64,000 bases of DNA from Gemmatimonadota bacterium. GTDB lineage: Bacteria; Latescibacterota; UBA2968; UBA8231. Position 1 is the first letter of the stretch. Each line of letters starts with the position of its first letter. Shown one piece after another: positions 26,733-34,690 of this stretch. The position numbers were made by a program, and so were the translations under genes. The stretch is taken from assembly GCA_018660835.1 (NCBI GenBank), contig JABJJN010000074.1:248001-312000 (forward strand), read 5' to 3'. The notes under the pieces are model-generated. The model was not told where the DNA came from. It was given only the letters and a program-made list of their open reading frames with translations, and ran no database searches.

Positions 26733-27875
26733 ATGAAAATCACGGACATTCGCCTGTTCCCCTTGACCGGGGCGACCGCTGATGGTGGCTGGGATCAAGG
26801 TTTTGACGGCGAGGAGAATCTCCACACACTGGTGGAAGTCGTCTCTGATGAAGGCGTCACAGGACTCGGCTCGGTCTACACCTCCGCCAAACTGTGCGAC
26901 GGGGCACTGGGGATTCTGCGACCTCTCGCCCTGGGCGAAAGTGCAATCGAACCGACACGCGTTTGTGAGAAGCTGCATCAGTCCACCTTCTGGCAAGGAC
27001 GCGGTGGCGCGATTACCCATTTGATCTCGGGGATCGACATCGCCATGTGGGACCTGTTTGGAAAAGTGACGGGACAACCGATCAGCCGCTTGCTCGGCGG
27101 CAGATACCGCGAAACCATCAAACCCTATGGATCGCTGCTGATGGCCGAACCGGACCTGCTGCGGGCACGATTGGAAGATGCGATCGCTCGTGGCTTTCGT
27201 GCGATCAAGATGGGCTGGGGACCCTTCGGCCGCGTCTCTCGTGAACTTGATGAACAGATCGTGCGAACTGCACGCGAAACGGTCGGCAATGACGTAGAAC
27301 TCATGGTCGATGCAGGTGGCTCCGATCGCTACTGGCCACATGGTTACAAGTGGGCACTCACGACATCGCAGATGTTGTGCGACTATGACGTCACCTGGTT
27401 TGAGGAACCTCTACGACCCGATGACCTGGAGGGCTACTGCAAACTCACCGAGCACGCCCGACTGCCCATCACCAGTTGCGAGGTGCTCACGCGACGACAG
27501 GCATTCATGCCCTGGATCGAACGACGCGCCGTCGACTACATACAGCCGGATGTGACCAAGGTCGGCGGCCTGTCCGAGGAATTCCGTATCGCTATGCACG
27601 CCTACGATCACTCGATCCTCTTTGTCCCCCATGGCTGGAATACAGCGGTGGGGCTGGGTGCCGATCTGCAGCTCGTCGCCGCCGTGCCGACGGCCAGATG
27701 GGTAGAATACATCACACCTGCCCCGTATATTGAGGACCTCGTACTCGACGCCCCCTTTGCACTCAACGATGACGGACACCTGAGCATTCCAGCAGGCCCT
27801 GGCCTGGGTCTGCGCTGGAATCCTGAGGGTATTGAGCGCTTCTCGGGGATGCAGTTGACCCCTTCAGATCTGTAG
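26733..27875 (+). CDS. Mandelate racemase/muconate lactonizing enzyme family protein
   Basis: This 380-residue enolase-superfamily enzyme has the capping domain (MKITDIRLFPLTGA), then the barrel. The general-base lysine lies in FRAIKMGWGPFG, metal ligands lie in LMVDAGGSD, TWFEEPLRPDD and PITSCEVLTRR, and the C-terminal His is in FVPHGWNTAVG. Members dehydrate or racemise acid sugars via an enolate intermediate. The K-x-G spacing and the D/E/E ligand set place it in the mandelate-racemase subgroup, but no specific activity can be named. GAAAGAG precedes the ATG. The Gfo/Idh/MocA gene begins 29 nt later, a common sugar-acid catabolic pairing. Confidence 0.88.
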   Translation: MKITDIRLFPLTGATADGGWDQGFDGEENLHTLVEVVSDEGVTGLGSVYTSAKLCDGALGILRPLALGESAIEPTRVCEKLHQSTFWQGRGGAITHLISGIDIAMWDLFGKVTGQPISRLLGGRYRETIKPYGSLLMAEPDLLRARLEDAIARGFRAIKMGWGPFGRVSRELDEQIVRTARETVGNDVELMVDAGGSDRYWPHGYKWALTTSQMLCDYDVTWFEEPLRPDDLEGYCKLTEHARLPITSCEVLTRRQAFMPWIERRAVDYIQPDVTKVGGLSEEFRIAMHAYDHSILFVPHGWNTAVGLGADLQLVAAVPTARWVEYITPAPYIEDLVLDAPFALNDDGHLSIPAGPGLGLRWNPEGIERFSGMQLTPSDL

Positions 27876-27904
27876 TCATTGCAAATCACAGGAGTCCTAC
27901 CCTA

Positions 27905-29194
27905 ATGGCCAAGGCGACACTTGCCGAGGCGATCCCGATCGCCATTGTCGGCTGCGGTGGCATGGGACATCGACGACTCGGCGGCTTTGTGGAACTGGCG
28001 CAGGCAGATCTGCGACCCTTTCAACTGGTCGGAGCCTGCGACCCCGATCTGGGCAATGCCAATTCTCTCGCCGATGAGGCGCAGGCAAAACTCGGTGGCC
28101 CAAGACCTGCCGTGGCAGCGACCCTCGAGGAATTGGCTGCCAACACCCAGGTGCAGGCCATCGATCTGACAACGACGCCACGCTTTCATCACACGATTGC
28201 TGTAGAGGCCTTTGAGCGCGGCTGGCACGTGATGAGCGAGAAGCCACTGGGTCTGACCAGTCGTGCCTGCCAGACCATGCTGCAGGCAGCTGCCAGACAC
28301 GATTGTGTTCTGTCCACTGCCGAGAACTATCGCCGTGATCCCATCAACCGCCTCGGCAAAGCCCTGATCGATGCGGGCGCCATTGGCACACCGCGATTGA
28401 TGATCCACCACAGTATTGGCGGTGGCGATGGCATGCTGATTTCCGTCTGGCGGCACCAGAAAGATGGAGCGGGCGTCCTGTTGGACGTGGGGGTACACTT
28501 CGCGGATATCATGGAATTCTACCTTGGACCGGCGACCACGCTGTATGCGCAGACCCGTCTGCATGAGCCCATTCGGCGCAATCGCTTCGCCGGTCAGTCC
28601 GTCGCCACCGATGGCTCCGCCGGGGTCTACGAACGTTGGCAGACGCAGATGCCGGCCGAGTTCGAGGCGACAGCCGACGATGCAGCCTATGCGACGATCG
28701 GCTTTGCATCGGGTGCCGTCGCCTCCTATGTCGAGGATCATGCCGCACGGGGGCAAGGTGGTTTCAAACGCACGATCTTCGGTAGCGAAGGATCGCTGGA
28801 TCTACCCGGCGACCGATCGGGAAGACGACTGGTCGTGCAGCGCGAAGGGGGTGACGCCATCGACGATGCCGCACTGTATGATCTGTGCCCCGACTTTCGC
28901 CTCGACGAGGCCACGGCACGGCTGTTCGGCAGCGATCGATTCTTCGAATACACCAACGAATTCTCTGCAACGGATTCGAAACTACTCGCCGTGGAATATT
29001 GTGACTTTGCCGCCGCCATCGAAGGTGAGTCAGGTCGCCCCGAAGTCGATGGCGTGCAAGGCGCCCGTTCCGTCGCCATGGCGTATGCCTGGATGGAGTC
29101 GCAGGTTGCCGGGCGTGCCGTGACGATCGACGAAGTATTCGACGATCGCCTCAATGCCTATCAGGCAGACATCAACGAAGGTCTTGGACTCTGA
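27905..29194 (+). CDS. Gfo/Idh/MocA family oxidoreductase
   Basis: This 429-residue NAD(P)-dependent dehydrogenase has an N-terminal Rossmann motif IVGCGGMGHRRLGGF, the EKP signature (HVMSEKPLGLTSRACQ), AENYRRDPIN with the downstream catalytic region LLDVGVHFADIMEFYLGP, and the C-terminal beta-sheet domain ending near RAVTIDEVFDD. It acts on a sugar, inositol or related polyol. CAGGAG is placed before the ATG. It follows the enolase-superfamily gene and overlaps the rhomboid gene by one base (TGATG). Confidence 0.9.
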   Translation: MAKATLAEAIPIAIVGCGGMGHRRLGGFVELAQADLRPFQLVGACDPDLGNANSLADEAQAKLGGPRPAVAATLEELAANTQVQAIDLTTTPRFHHTIAVEAFERGWHVMSEKPLGLTSRACQTMLQAAARHDCVLSTAENYRRDPINRLGKALIDAGAIGTPRLMIHHSIGGGDGMLISVWRHQKDGAGVLLDVGVHFADIMEFYLGPATTLYAQTRLHEPIRRNRFAGQSVATDGSAGVYERWQTQMPAEFEATADDAAYATIGFASGAVASYVEDHAARGQGGFKRTIFGSEGSLDLPGDRSGRRLVVQREGGDAIDDAALYDLCPDFRLDEATARLFGSDRFFEYTNEFSATDSKLLAVEYCDFAAAIEGESGRPEVDGVQGARSVAMAYAWMESQVAGRAVTIDEVFDDRLNAYQADINEGLGL

Positions 29195-30000
29195 TGCCAG
29201 CCATCCTGTGTCCCAGCTGCCAGAAACTCATCAGTCCGGATGCGCCACGGTGCCCACACTGTGGGCAAATCCGCCCCGGCATGTTCGGCCTGACGACATG
29301 GATGAAGAAGCTCGGGCTGCAGGTTGATTTCCCGCAGCTGATCACACTTGTGTGTGTTGTGATGTATGTAATCGCCTTGCTCTTGGATCCGGGTGCCATT
29401 TTTCAGTTTCGCGGCATGAACTTTCTGGCACCTTCGAGCGATGCCAGCTTTAAAGTGGGCATGACGGGCTCCTACCCCGTATTTGGCTTCGGCCGGTGGT
29501 GGACACTGGTCACCGCCATCTATCTGCACGGGGGTCTGTTGCACATCGGCTTCAATATGATGTGGGTGCGACAACTCGGCCCCGTCGTCGAAGATCTCTA
29601 CGGCCCCATGCGGCTTTTCGTCATCTTCACGGTATCGGGTGTGACAGGCTTCATCGCCTCCGCCTATATGGGCGCCGGTTTCACTCTCGGTGCATCTGGC
29701 GGCATCTTCGGCTTACTCGCAGCAGCCATCGTCTACGGGCGGCGCGCCGGGTCCTCCATGTTTACCCAGCAGTTCCTCAAATGGGCGGCCATCCTCTTCA
29801 TCTTCGGCCTCGTATTTCCTGGTGTGGACAATTGGGCGCACGGGGGTGGTTTCATCGGCGGTTACGCCACGTCATGGTTGTTCCTGCGCCAAGGCGAGAG
29901 TCGCGAGGGGATCGGCACCTATGCCCTGGCCGGTGCCTGCGGTCTGCTGACCGTGTTTGCCTTCCTGCGCCAGGCTCTGGCAACGATTCTCGGTGTGTAG
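29194..30000 (+). CDS. Rhomboid-family intramembrane serine protease with N-terminal zinc ribbon
   Basis: This 268-residue protein starts with two Cys pairs, CPSCQKLISPDAPRCPHCG (residues about 6-24), a zinc ribbon facing the cytoplasm. Six or seven membrane helices follow. The rhomboid motifs are present: LLHIGFNMMWVRQ (His and Asn of the oxyanion site), TLGASGGIFGLLAA (nucleophile Ser in GASGG) and DNWAHGGGFIGGY (catalytic His). It should cleave transmembrane substrates, which are unknown. Its ATG overlaps the upstream stop by one base. Confidence 0.9.
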   Translation: MPAILCPSCQKLISPDAPRCPHCGQIRPGMFGLTTWMKKLGLQVDFPQLITLVCVVMYVIALLLDPGAIFQFRGMNFLAPSSDASFKVGMTGSYPVFGFGRWWTLVTAIYLHGGLLHIGFNMMWVRQLGPVVEDLYGPMRLFVIFTVSGVTGFIASAYMGAGFTLGASGGIFGLLAAAIVYGRRAGSSMFTQQFLKWAAILFIFGLVFPGVDNWAHGGGFIGGYATSWLFLRQGESREGIGTYALAGACGLLTVFAFLRQALATILGV

Positions 30001-30027
30001 TAGCCAGATCGCGTACAGGATGGCCTG

Positions 30028-30681
30028 ATGCCAGCGGACGAACTCATCGATGTGCTGGACGAAAGTGGCGCCGTCATCGGCACCAAGTCACGGGCGCGTG
30101 TGCATCAGGATGGTGATTGGCACGGCTTGATCTTCGTCTGGTCCGCCTGGCTGGAAGAAGGCAGGTCCATGATGATGTTGCAACGGCGCGCCCGACGCGC
30201 CGACCCCTTTAGTGCACAGGTGGATGCCCTGGCAGGCGGCCACCTTCTTCAAGGAGAATGCCCCGTGGAAGGGGCGGTTCGCGAGCTTGAGGAAGAGGTA
30301 GGTCTGCAGGTCACGCAAAGTCAGCTTGTTGAATTGGGCACGATGCGTATGGAACGACCCGATGTCGACTGCCGTCGCGTGATTGAGCATCTGTTCCTGT
30401 GTCCTGTGGCCCTGCAAATCGATCAGCTAAAGACAAGCGACGAAGTCGATGGCTTTGCCCAGGTATCGATCGCCGACCTCGCCGATCTGATAGAAACTCG
30501 TCGTGACAGAGTGACGGCCCATCTGCGAGATCAGGAAGGCACTCGCGTAGGCGACCTCTCACATCACGCGGTCTCTGCCTATCCGCCGACAATTCTTGAG
30601 ACCTTCCGACGCAGCCTGGCCGCTATCGAACACTATCTGCAACACGGTGAGACCGATCCAGGTCTCATCGAAGGAAACTAG
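30028..30681 (+). CDS. Nudix hydrolase (IDI-like)
   Basis: This 217-residue protein opens LIDVLDESGAVIGTKSRARVHQDGDWH, the entry typical of isopentenyl-diphosphate-isomerase-like Nudix proteins. The Nudix box is GGHLLQGECPVEGAVRELEE followed by EVGL, complete in its metal-binding glutamates. The active-site Cys region of true IDI is not evident, so a pyrophosphohydrolase is more likely than isomerase activity. It is the last gene of the rightward run. Its TAG lies in the palindrome CTAG (30678-30681), which also provides the stop of the leftward Rieske gene, so the two genes share these bases. Confidence 0.85.
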   Translation: MPADELIDVLDESGAVIGTKSRARVHQDGDWHGLIFVWSAWLEEGRSMMMLQRRARRADPFSAQVDALAGGHLLQGECPVEGAVRELEEEVGLQVTQSQLVELGTMRMERPDVDCRRVIEHLFLCPVALQIDQLKTSDEVDGFAQVSIADLADLIETRRDRVTAHLRDQEGTRVGDLSHHAVSAYPPTILETFRRSLAAIEHYLQHGETDPGLIEGN

Positions 30682-31364
30682 AGAAAGACACTGACTCTCT
30701 GATCTTCGATACGGGTTTCAAAGGTGTCGACCTTCTCACTACTGTCTGTCAGACATTGCCCATCGTTAAGTTCGAATTGCCAGCCGTGCAAGGGACAGGT
30801 CACGACAGATCCTTCCACGTAACCATCTGCAAGTTGGCCGCCGAGATGTACGCAGGCGTTAGATATTGCATGTACTTGGTCACCCTCGCGGAATAGAGCC
30901 AGTCGCTGCCCCTCCACGACCACGAGGTGACCGCGTCCCGGTGTCAGCTCTTCCAGACTGGCAACATCTCGCCAACGGGCGGATGGGACATCGGCTAACG
31001 TCGTGGCCGATGCTTGGTCGTCGGTTGGGTCGTGTGTCGCAACGGGAATGGAGCGCAGAATATCGACGGCGTCGAGGACGTTGGTGAGTCCTGCGGCGGG
31101 ATAGGCGCAGAGGATGGCGTCGAGGATTTCATCCCGACTGGCGCCTTCGCGCATCGCCCGCGGGATATATTGCCGCAGACCCCGAGGCGTAAAGTTCACG
31201 ACCTTGGTGACGACGGAGATGAGGAAGCGGGTCTTGGGATCCAGATGCCGACCAGACTCCTTGAAAAAAGCCAGTAGATGTTCCATTGCCTCTGGTCGGT
31301 GGCGGCTCAACCACTGCAGGCCGCTCAAGTCCTCGTCTGCCTTTTCCTGATGATCTGCACTCAC
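30678..31364 (-). CDS. Carboxymuconolactone decarboxylase-Rieske [2Fe-2S] fusion protein
   Basis: This 228-residue protein has two joined domains. Residues about 15-110 (MEHLLAFFKESGRHLDPKTR ... AMREGASRDEILDAIL) are a carboxymuconolactone-decarboxylase/AhpD-like helical domain without the redox CXXC pair. Residues about 125-228 are a Rieske ferredoxin domain of the NirD-like type, with NACVHLGGQ (Cys-X-His) and VVTCPLHGWQFEL (Cys-X2-His) as cluster ligands. I infer a soluble electron-transfer or dioxygenase-associated protein that can bind a small substrate. It is divergent from the operon at 31442 and ends in a shared stop with the Nudix gene. Confidence 0.85.
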   Translation of the reverse strand: MSADHQEKADEDLSGLQWLSRHRPEAMEHLLAFFKESGRHLDPKTRFLISVVTKVVNFTPRGLRQYIPRAMREGASRDEILDAILCAYPAAGLTNVLDAVDILRSIPVATHDPTDDQASATTLADVPSARWRDVASLEELTPGRGHLVVVEGQRLALFREGDQVHAISNACVHLGGQLADGYVEGSVVTCPLHGWQFELNDGQCLTDSSEKVDTFETRIEDQRVSVFL

Positions 31365-31376
31365 ACGCTGGCTCTT

Positions 31377-31406
31377 TTGTTGAAGGGTGATCGACTGCTC
31401 TACAAT
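31377..31406 (+). promoter_or_regulatory. Probable promoter of the ABC-ATPase/Gld-like operon
   Basis: TTGTTG (31377-31382) and TACAAT (31401-31406, five of six to consensus) are separated by 18 bp and lie 35 nt before the GTG at 31442. The region is only 77 bp wide and must also serve the divergent Rieske gene. Confidence 0.45.
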
Positions 31407-31441
31407 ATAGATCTCGTGCCCACTTTCCTCGTCAACCTATC

Positions 31442-33196
31442 GTGCAATCATTGACGACTCCTCCACTGTCTGACACGCGTGCGTCCGCCGCAGATCTCGC
31501 GGACCTGTTGCACCACCTCGATGGACGCGGTTACAAAGCCTATAACGAACTGCACAATACAGAGGGGTTCGTTTTTGGTGAGCCCTTCCCATTTCGACTC
31601 CATGTCGATCATGTACAGGCTGATCCCTTTGCGCCACCGTCACGCCTGCGTATCTGCATCCAACGTGCGGTCACCGGTCTGCCGACACACTTACTCGACG
31701 ATCCGGTGTGCTGTGTTGGCTTGTGCCACGGAATCGCTGAAGCTGTGGCGACGGCCATGGATCTGGTGGGCGGATCGGGTGATCGGCCGATGCTGCAGAT
31801 CGACCGTCCGGGGCAGCAAATTCTGCGGCGCTCCTGTATCCAGATCACGGACGATGAAGTCAGCATCCACTTCAGTGCTCGGCTCCCCGCAGCGGGTCGT
31901 CGCATTCTCGGCCACAAGGCGATTGATCTACTGTGTGAAGATCTGCCGGGTGTCGTGGCATCTGGCCTGGTCTATCGGAATCTCGACGCGCACAGATTGG
32001 CGAGCCTGTGCACAAGTGTCGCTGATGCAGAAGCGCTTCGTGCGCAACTCTCGCAGCAGGGATTAGCCGCCTTTGTCGCAGACGGCAGTCGCCTTCCCCG
32101 CGCCACTGGCGCCAGTGACGAGCCGATGGCCGCAGATATCGTCGCATGGCAATCGCCCGAGACGCTGAGCGTCGAGCTGAACCTTGCAGATGGGCGTCCC
32201 ATCACGGGCACCGGCTTTCGGCAAGGTGTCACAGTCATCGTAGGGGGCGGTTTCCACGGCAAGTCGACACTGCTGGACGCGCTGCGTCTGGGGATCTACG
32301 CTCACGTTCCTGGTGATGGACGGGAACGTGTTGTCTGTGATTCGACGGCTGTGGCGATTCGAGCCGAGGATGGACGGCGGGTATCTGGCGTGGACCTGTC
32401 GCCTTTCATTGGTGCACTGCCCCATGATCAATCCCCCAGCCATTTCATATCCGACGATGCCTCCGGTTCTACATCTCAGGCGGCGGCGATCGTGGAGGCC
32501 GTGGAACAGAGCTGCCAGCTGTTGTTGATCGACGAGGACACGGCAGCAACCAACTTCATGATCCGCGACCATTGCATGCGACAACTGATCAGTGACGATC
32601 GTGAACCCATCACCCCTTTTATCGATCGCGTGCGGCAACTGGCAGCGTCGGGGATATCGACGATCCTCATCAGTGGTGGCAGCAGCGATTATCTGGGCGT
32701 CGCCGACACAGTGATCGCCATGGACAATTATCAGCCGTCAGATGTGACGACTCGGGCGCACGAGCTGGTTGTGCCTTCTCAGCAAGGCCCCACCGATCCC
32801 TGGCCACCGGGTCAGCGCCGGATCCCCCGGCGAGGCAGTATCAATCCGCAGCGAGGTAAACGAACCTCATCCGTCCGCGCCCGAGGCCTGAGAGAAATCC
32901 ACGTTGGCCAGGACGAACTCGATCTGACGGCGCTCAGCCAGCTCGTCCACTGTAGCCAGACTCGAGCACTTGCTCAGGCACTTGCCTATGCTCATGAGCA
33001 TCTTATCGACGGCGAGCGCGATGTAGTTGAGATTTGTGCAGCCATCGCAGTGAAGGTAGATGAGGAGGGACTTGGTATCCTGACACCTGACCGTGGCCAT
33101 CCAGACGTAGCGCAATTTCGGCACGTTGAGTTGGCAGCGTCCCTCAATCGCCTGCGTTCGCTGCAGATCGTATCTGAACCTGGAGTTTCCGCTTGA
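31442..33196 (+). CDS. Predicted ATPase of the ABC class (PF09818-type)
   Basis: This 584-residue protein is recognised from the family's layout. The N-terminal part contains RGYKAYNELHNTEGF and LHVDHVQADPFAPPSRLR. A central P-loop is VIVGGGFHGKSTLLDAL, the Walker B is LLLIDEDTAATNFM, and the C-terminal tail includes LTALSQLVHCSQTRALAQAL. These proteins are not transporter subunits; their role is not established to my knowledge. It starts GTG at 31442. The GldA-like ATPase gene begins inside its stop (TTGA overlap, 33193-33196), so it heads an operon with a complete ABC export-type system. Confidence 0.85.
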   Translation: MQSLTTPPLSDTRASAADLADLLHHLDGRGYKAYNELHNTEGFVFGEPFPFRLHVDHVQADPFAPPSRLRICIQRAVTGLPTHLLDDPVCCVGLCHGIAEAVATAMDLVGGSGDRPMLQIDRPGQQILRRSCIQITDDEVSIHFSARLPAAGRRILGHKAIDLLCEDLPGVVASGLVYRNLDAHRLASLCTSVADAEALRAQLSQQGLAAFVADGSRLPRATGASDEPMAADIVAWQSPETLSVELNLADGRPITGTGFRQGVTVIVGGGFHGKSTLLDALRLGIYAHVPGDGRERVVCDSTAVAIRAEDGRRVSGVDLSPFIGALPHDQSPSHFISDDASGSTSQAAAIVEAVEQSCQLLLIDEDTAATNFMIRDHCMRQLISDDREPITPFIDRVRQLAASGISTILISGGSSDYLGVADTVIAMDNYQPSDVTTRAHELVVPSQQGPTDPWPPGQRRIPRRGSINPQRGKRTSSVRARGLREIHVGQDELDLTALSQLVHCSQTRALAQALAYAHEHLIDGERDVVEICAAIAVKVDEEGLGILTPDRGHPDVAQFRHVELAASLNRLRSLQIVSEPGVSA

Positions 33197-33930
33197 TTCA
33201 TGTCGAACACGTAACACGAACCTATGGTCGCCTGGTGGCGGTCGATGACGTCAGTTTTTCGGTGGGAGCGAATGAAATTGTCGGTTTCGTCGGCCCCAAT
33301 GGAGCGGGCAAATCGACGATGCTGAAGATGCTCTCCACCTATCTGGAACCCACGAGCGGGACGATTCGAGTGGGAGACACCGACATTGACGTCGATGCCG
33401 TCGCCGTACGCCAACAGATTGGCTACCTGCCAGGTGACACACCACTGTATGGTGATATGGTGGTCATCGACTGGTTGCGCTTCGTCGCCGGTGCCCACTC
33501 ACTGACGGGCGGCGCAATCGATGCAGCCGTAACGCGAGTGGTCGATACGTGTGGTGTCGGCCCAGTTATCGACAAACGCATCCATCAATGCTCCACCGGG
33601 TTCCGCCAGCGTGTGGGTCTCGCCTCGGCGCTCATCCACGATCCCCCCGTACTGCTACTCGATGAACCCACACACGGTTTTGATCCCCTGCAGGTGATGG
33701 CCTTCCGCGATCTGCTGCACCAACTCAAGCAGGATCGCGCCATTCTGTTTTCGACCCATATCATTGCCGATGTGGAGGCCGTCAGTGATCGCGTCCTGAT
33801 CATCGACCATGGGCGGCTGCTCGCGGATGGCACGTTGTCACACCTGTGTGATGAGGCGGGTCTTGCAGACCCCTCGCTGGAGCGATTGTTCGCCCACTTG
33901 GTTTCCGAAATCGGAGACGCCCATGTCTAG
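33193..33930 (+). CDS. ABC transporter ATP-binding protein (GldA-like)
   Basis: This 245-residue ABC ATPase has Walker A GPNGAGKSTMLKML, the Q-loop region IGYLPGDTPLYGDM, a signature region CSTGFRQRVGLASAL (degenerate compared with LSGGQ but typical of the GldA/NosF-like group with YSxGMRQR), and Walker B LLLDEPTHGFDP. It should energise the permease encoded next. The start codon is TTG at 33193, overlapping the stop of the ABC-class ATPase as TTGA. The following permease starts 8 bp before its stop. Confidence 0.9.
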   Translation: MIHVEHVTRTYGRLVAVDDVSFSVGANEIVGFVGPNGAGKSTMLKMLSTYLEPTSGTIRVGDTDIDVDAVAVRQQIGYLPGDTPLYGDMVVIDWLRFVAGAHSLTGGAIDAAVTRVVDTCGVGPVIDKRIHQCSTGFRQRVGLASALIHDPPVLLLDEPTHGFDPLQVMAFRDLLHQLKQDRAILFSTHIIADVEAVSDRVLIIDHGRLLADGTLSHLCDEAGLADPSLERLFAHLVSEIGDAHV

Positions 33931-34690
33931 CGACAGACACAGACCACAATTGAGCTGGATTGATGCCATCCACCTGGTAACCAAGAGAGAATTGCGGGCG
34001 TATTTCGATTCACCCATAGCCTATATCTACGCCGCGGTGTTTCTCGCACTGTCATCGAGTGCTTTCATGAATGCATTTTTCCTGGAAGCGATCGTTGATA
34101 TGTCTTCCTGGTTTGAGCGGCTCCCCTATCTGCTCATCGTTTTTGCTCCTGCCATGACAATGCGCAGTTGGGCAGAGGAGCACGCCCAAGGCACGATCGA
34201 GATTCTGCTTACTCTGCCGCTGCGTTCAGGGCAGATTGTGGTTGGCAAGTATCTGGCAGCCCTCGCGTTCTACGCCATGGTCATCGCCGGCTCGTTGCCC
34301 ATCGTTGTCATGCTGGTCCGCCTGGGCCCGGCTGACATCGGCACAATCCTTGCCGGCTATCTCGGGGCCTTGTGGCTTGGCGCCTTCTTTCTCGCCTTCG
34401 GGCAATTCGTCTCCTCTCTGACGCACAATCAGATTGTCGCCTTTGTACTGGCAGCACTGCTTGCCAGCCTGTTCACCTTTAGTGGACATCCGCAGGTCGT
34501 GGAGATCATCGATGGCCTGGCACCAGAGTGGCAGCTCGGATCCTGGCTGGCGATGTCCGTGTCCGTGCTTCCCCAGTACGAGACCTTTGTCCGCGGCATC
34601 GTGGGTCTGGGTGCACTGGTCTACTTCACATCGATGATCAACCTGTTCTTGTGGCTCACGCAGATCGGCTTGGGACGGATCCGGCGCTAG
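33923..34690 (+). CDS. ABC transporter permease (GldF-like, ABC-2 type)
   Basis: This 255-residue protein has six membrane helices and the GldF/NosY-like start HLVTKRELRAYFDSPIAYIY. AEEHAQGTIEILLTLPLRSGQIVVGKY is the conserved coupling region of ABC-2 permeases (TMRSWAEEHAQGT). It forms the membrane channel with the ATPase encoded upstream. ATG at 33923 was chosen over a longer frame from 33809, which lies inside the ATPase gene. The GldG-like gene starts at the last base of its stop (TAG/GTG). Confidence 0.88.
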   Translation: MSSDRHRPQLSWIDAIHLVTKRELRAYFDSPIAYIYAAVFLALSSSAFMNAFFLEAIVDMSSWFERLPYLLIVFAPAMTMRSWAEEHAQGTIEILLTLPLRSGQIVVGKYLAALAFYAMVIAGSLPIVVMLVRLGPADIGTILAGYLGALWLGAFFLAFGQFVSSLTHNQIVAFVLAALLASLFTFSGHPQVVEIIDGLAPEWQLGSWLAMSVSVLPQYETFVRGIVGLGALVYFTSMINLFLWLTQIGLGRIRR

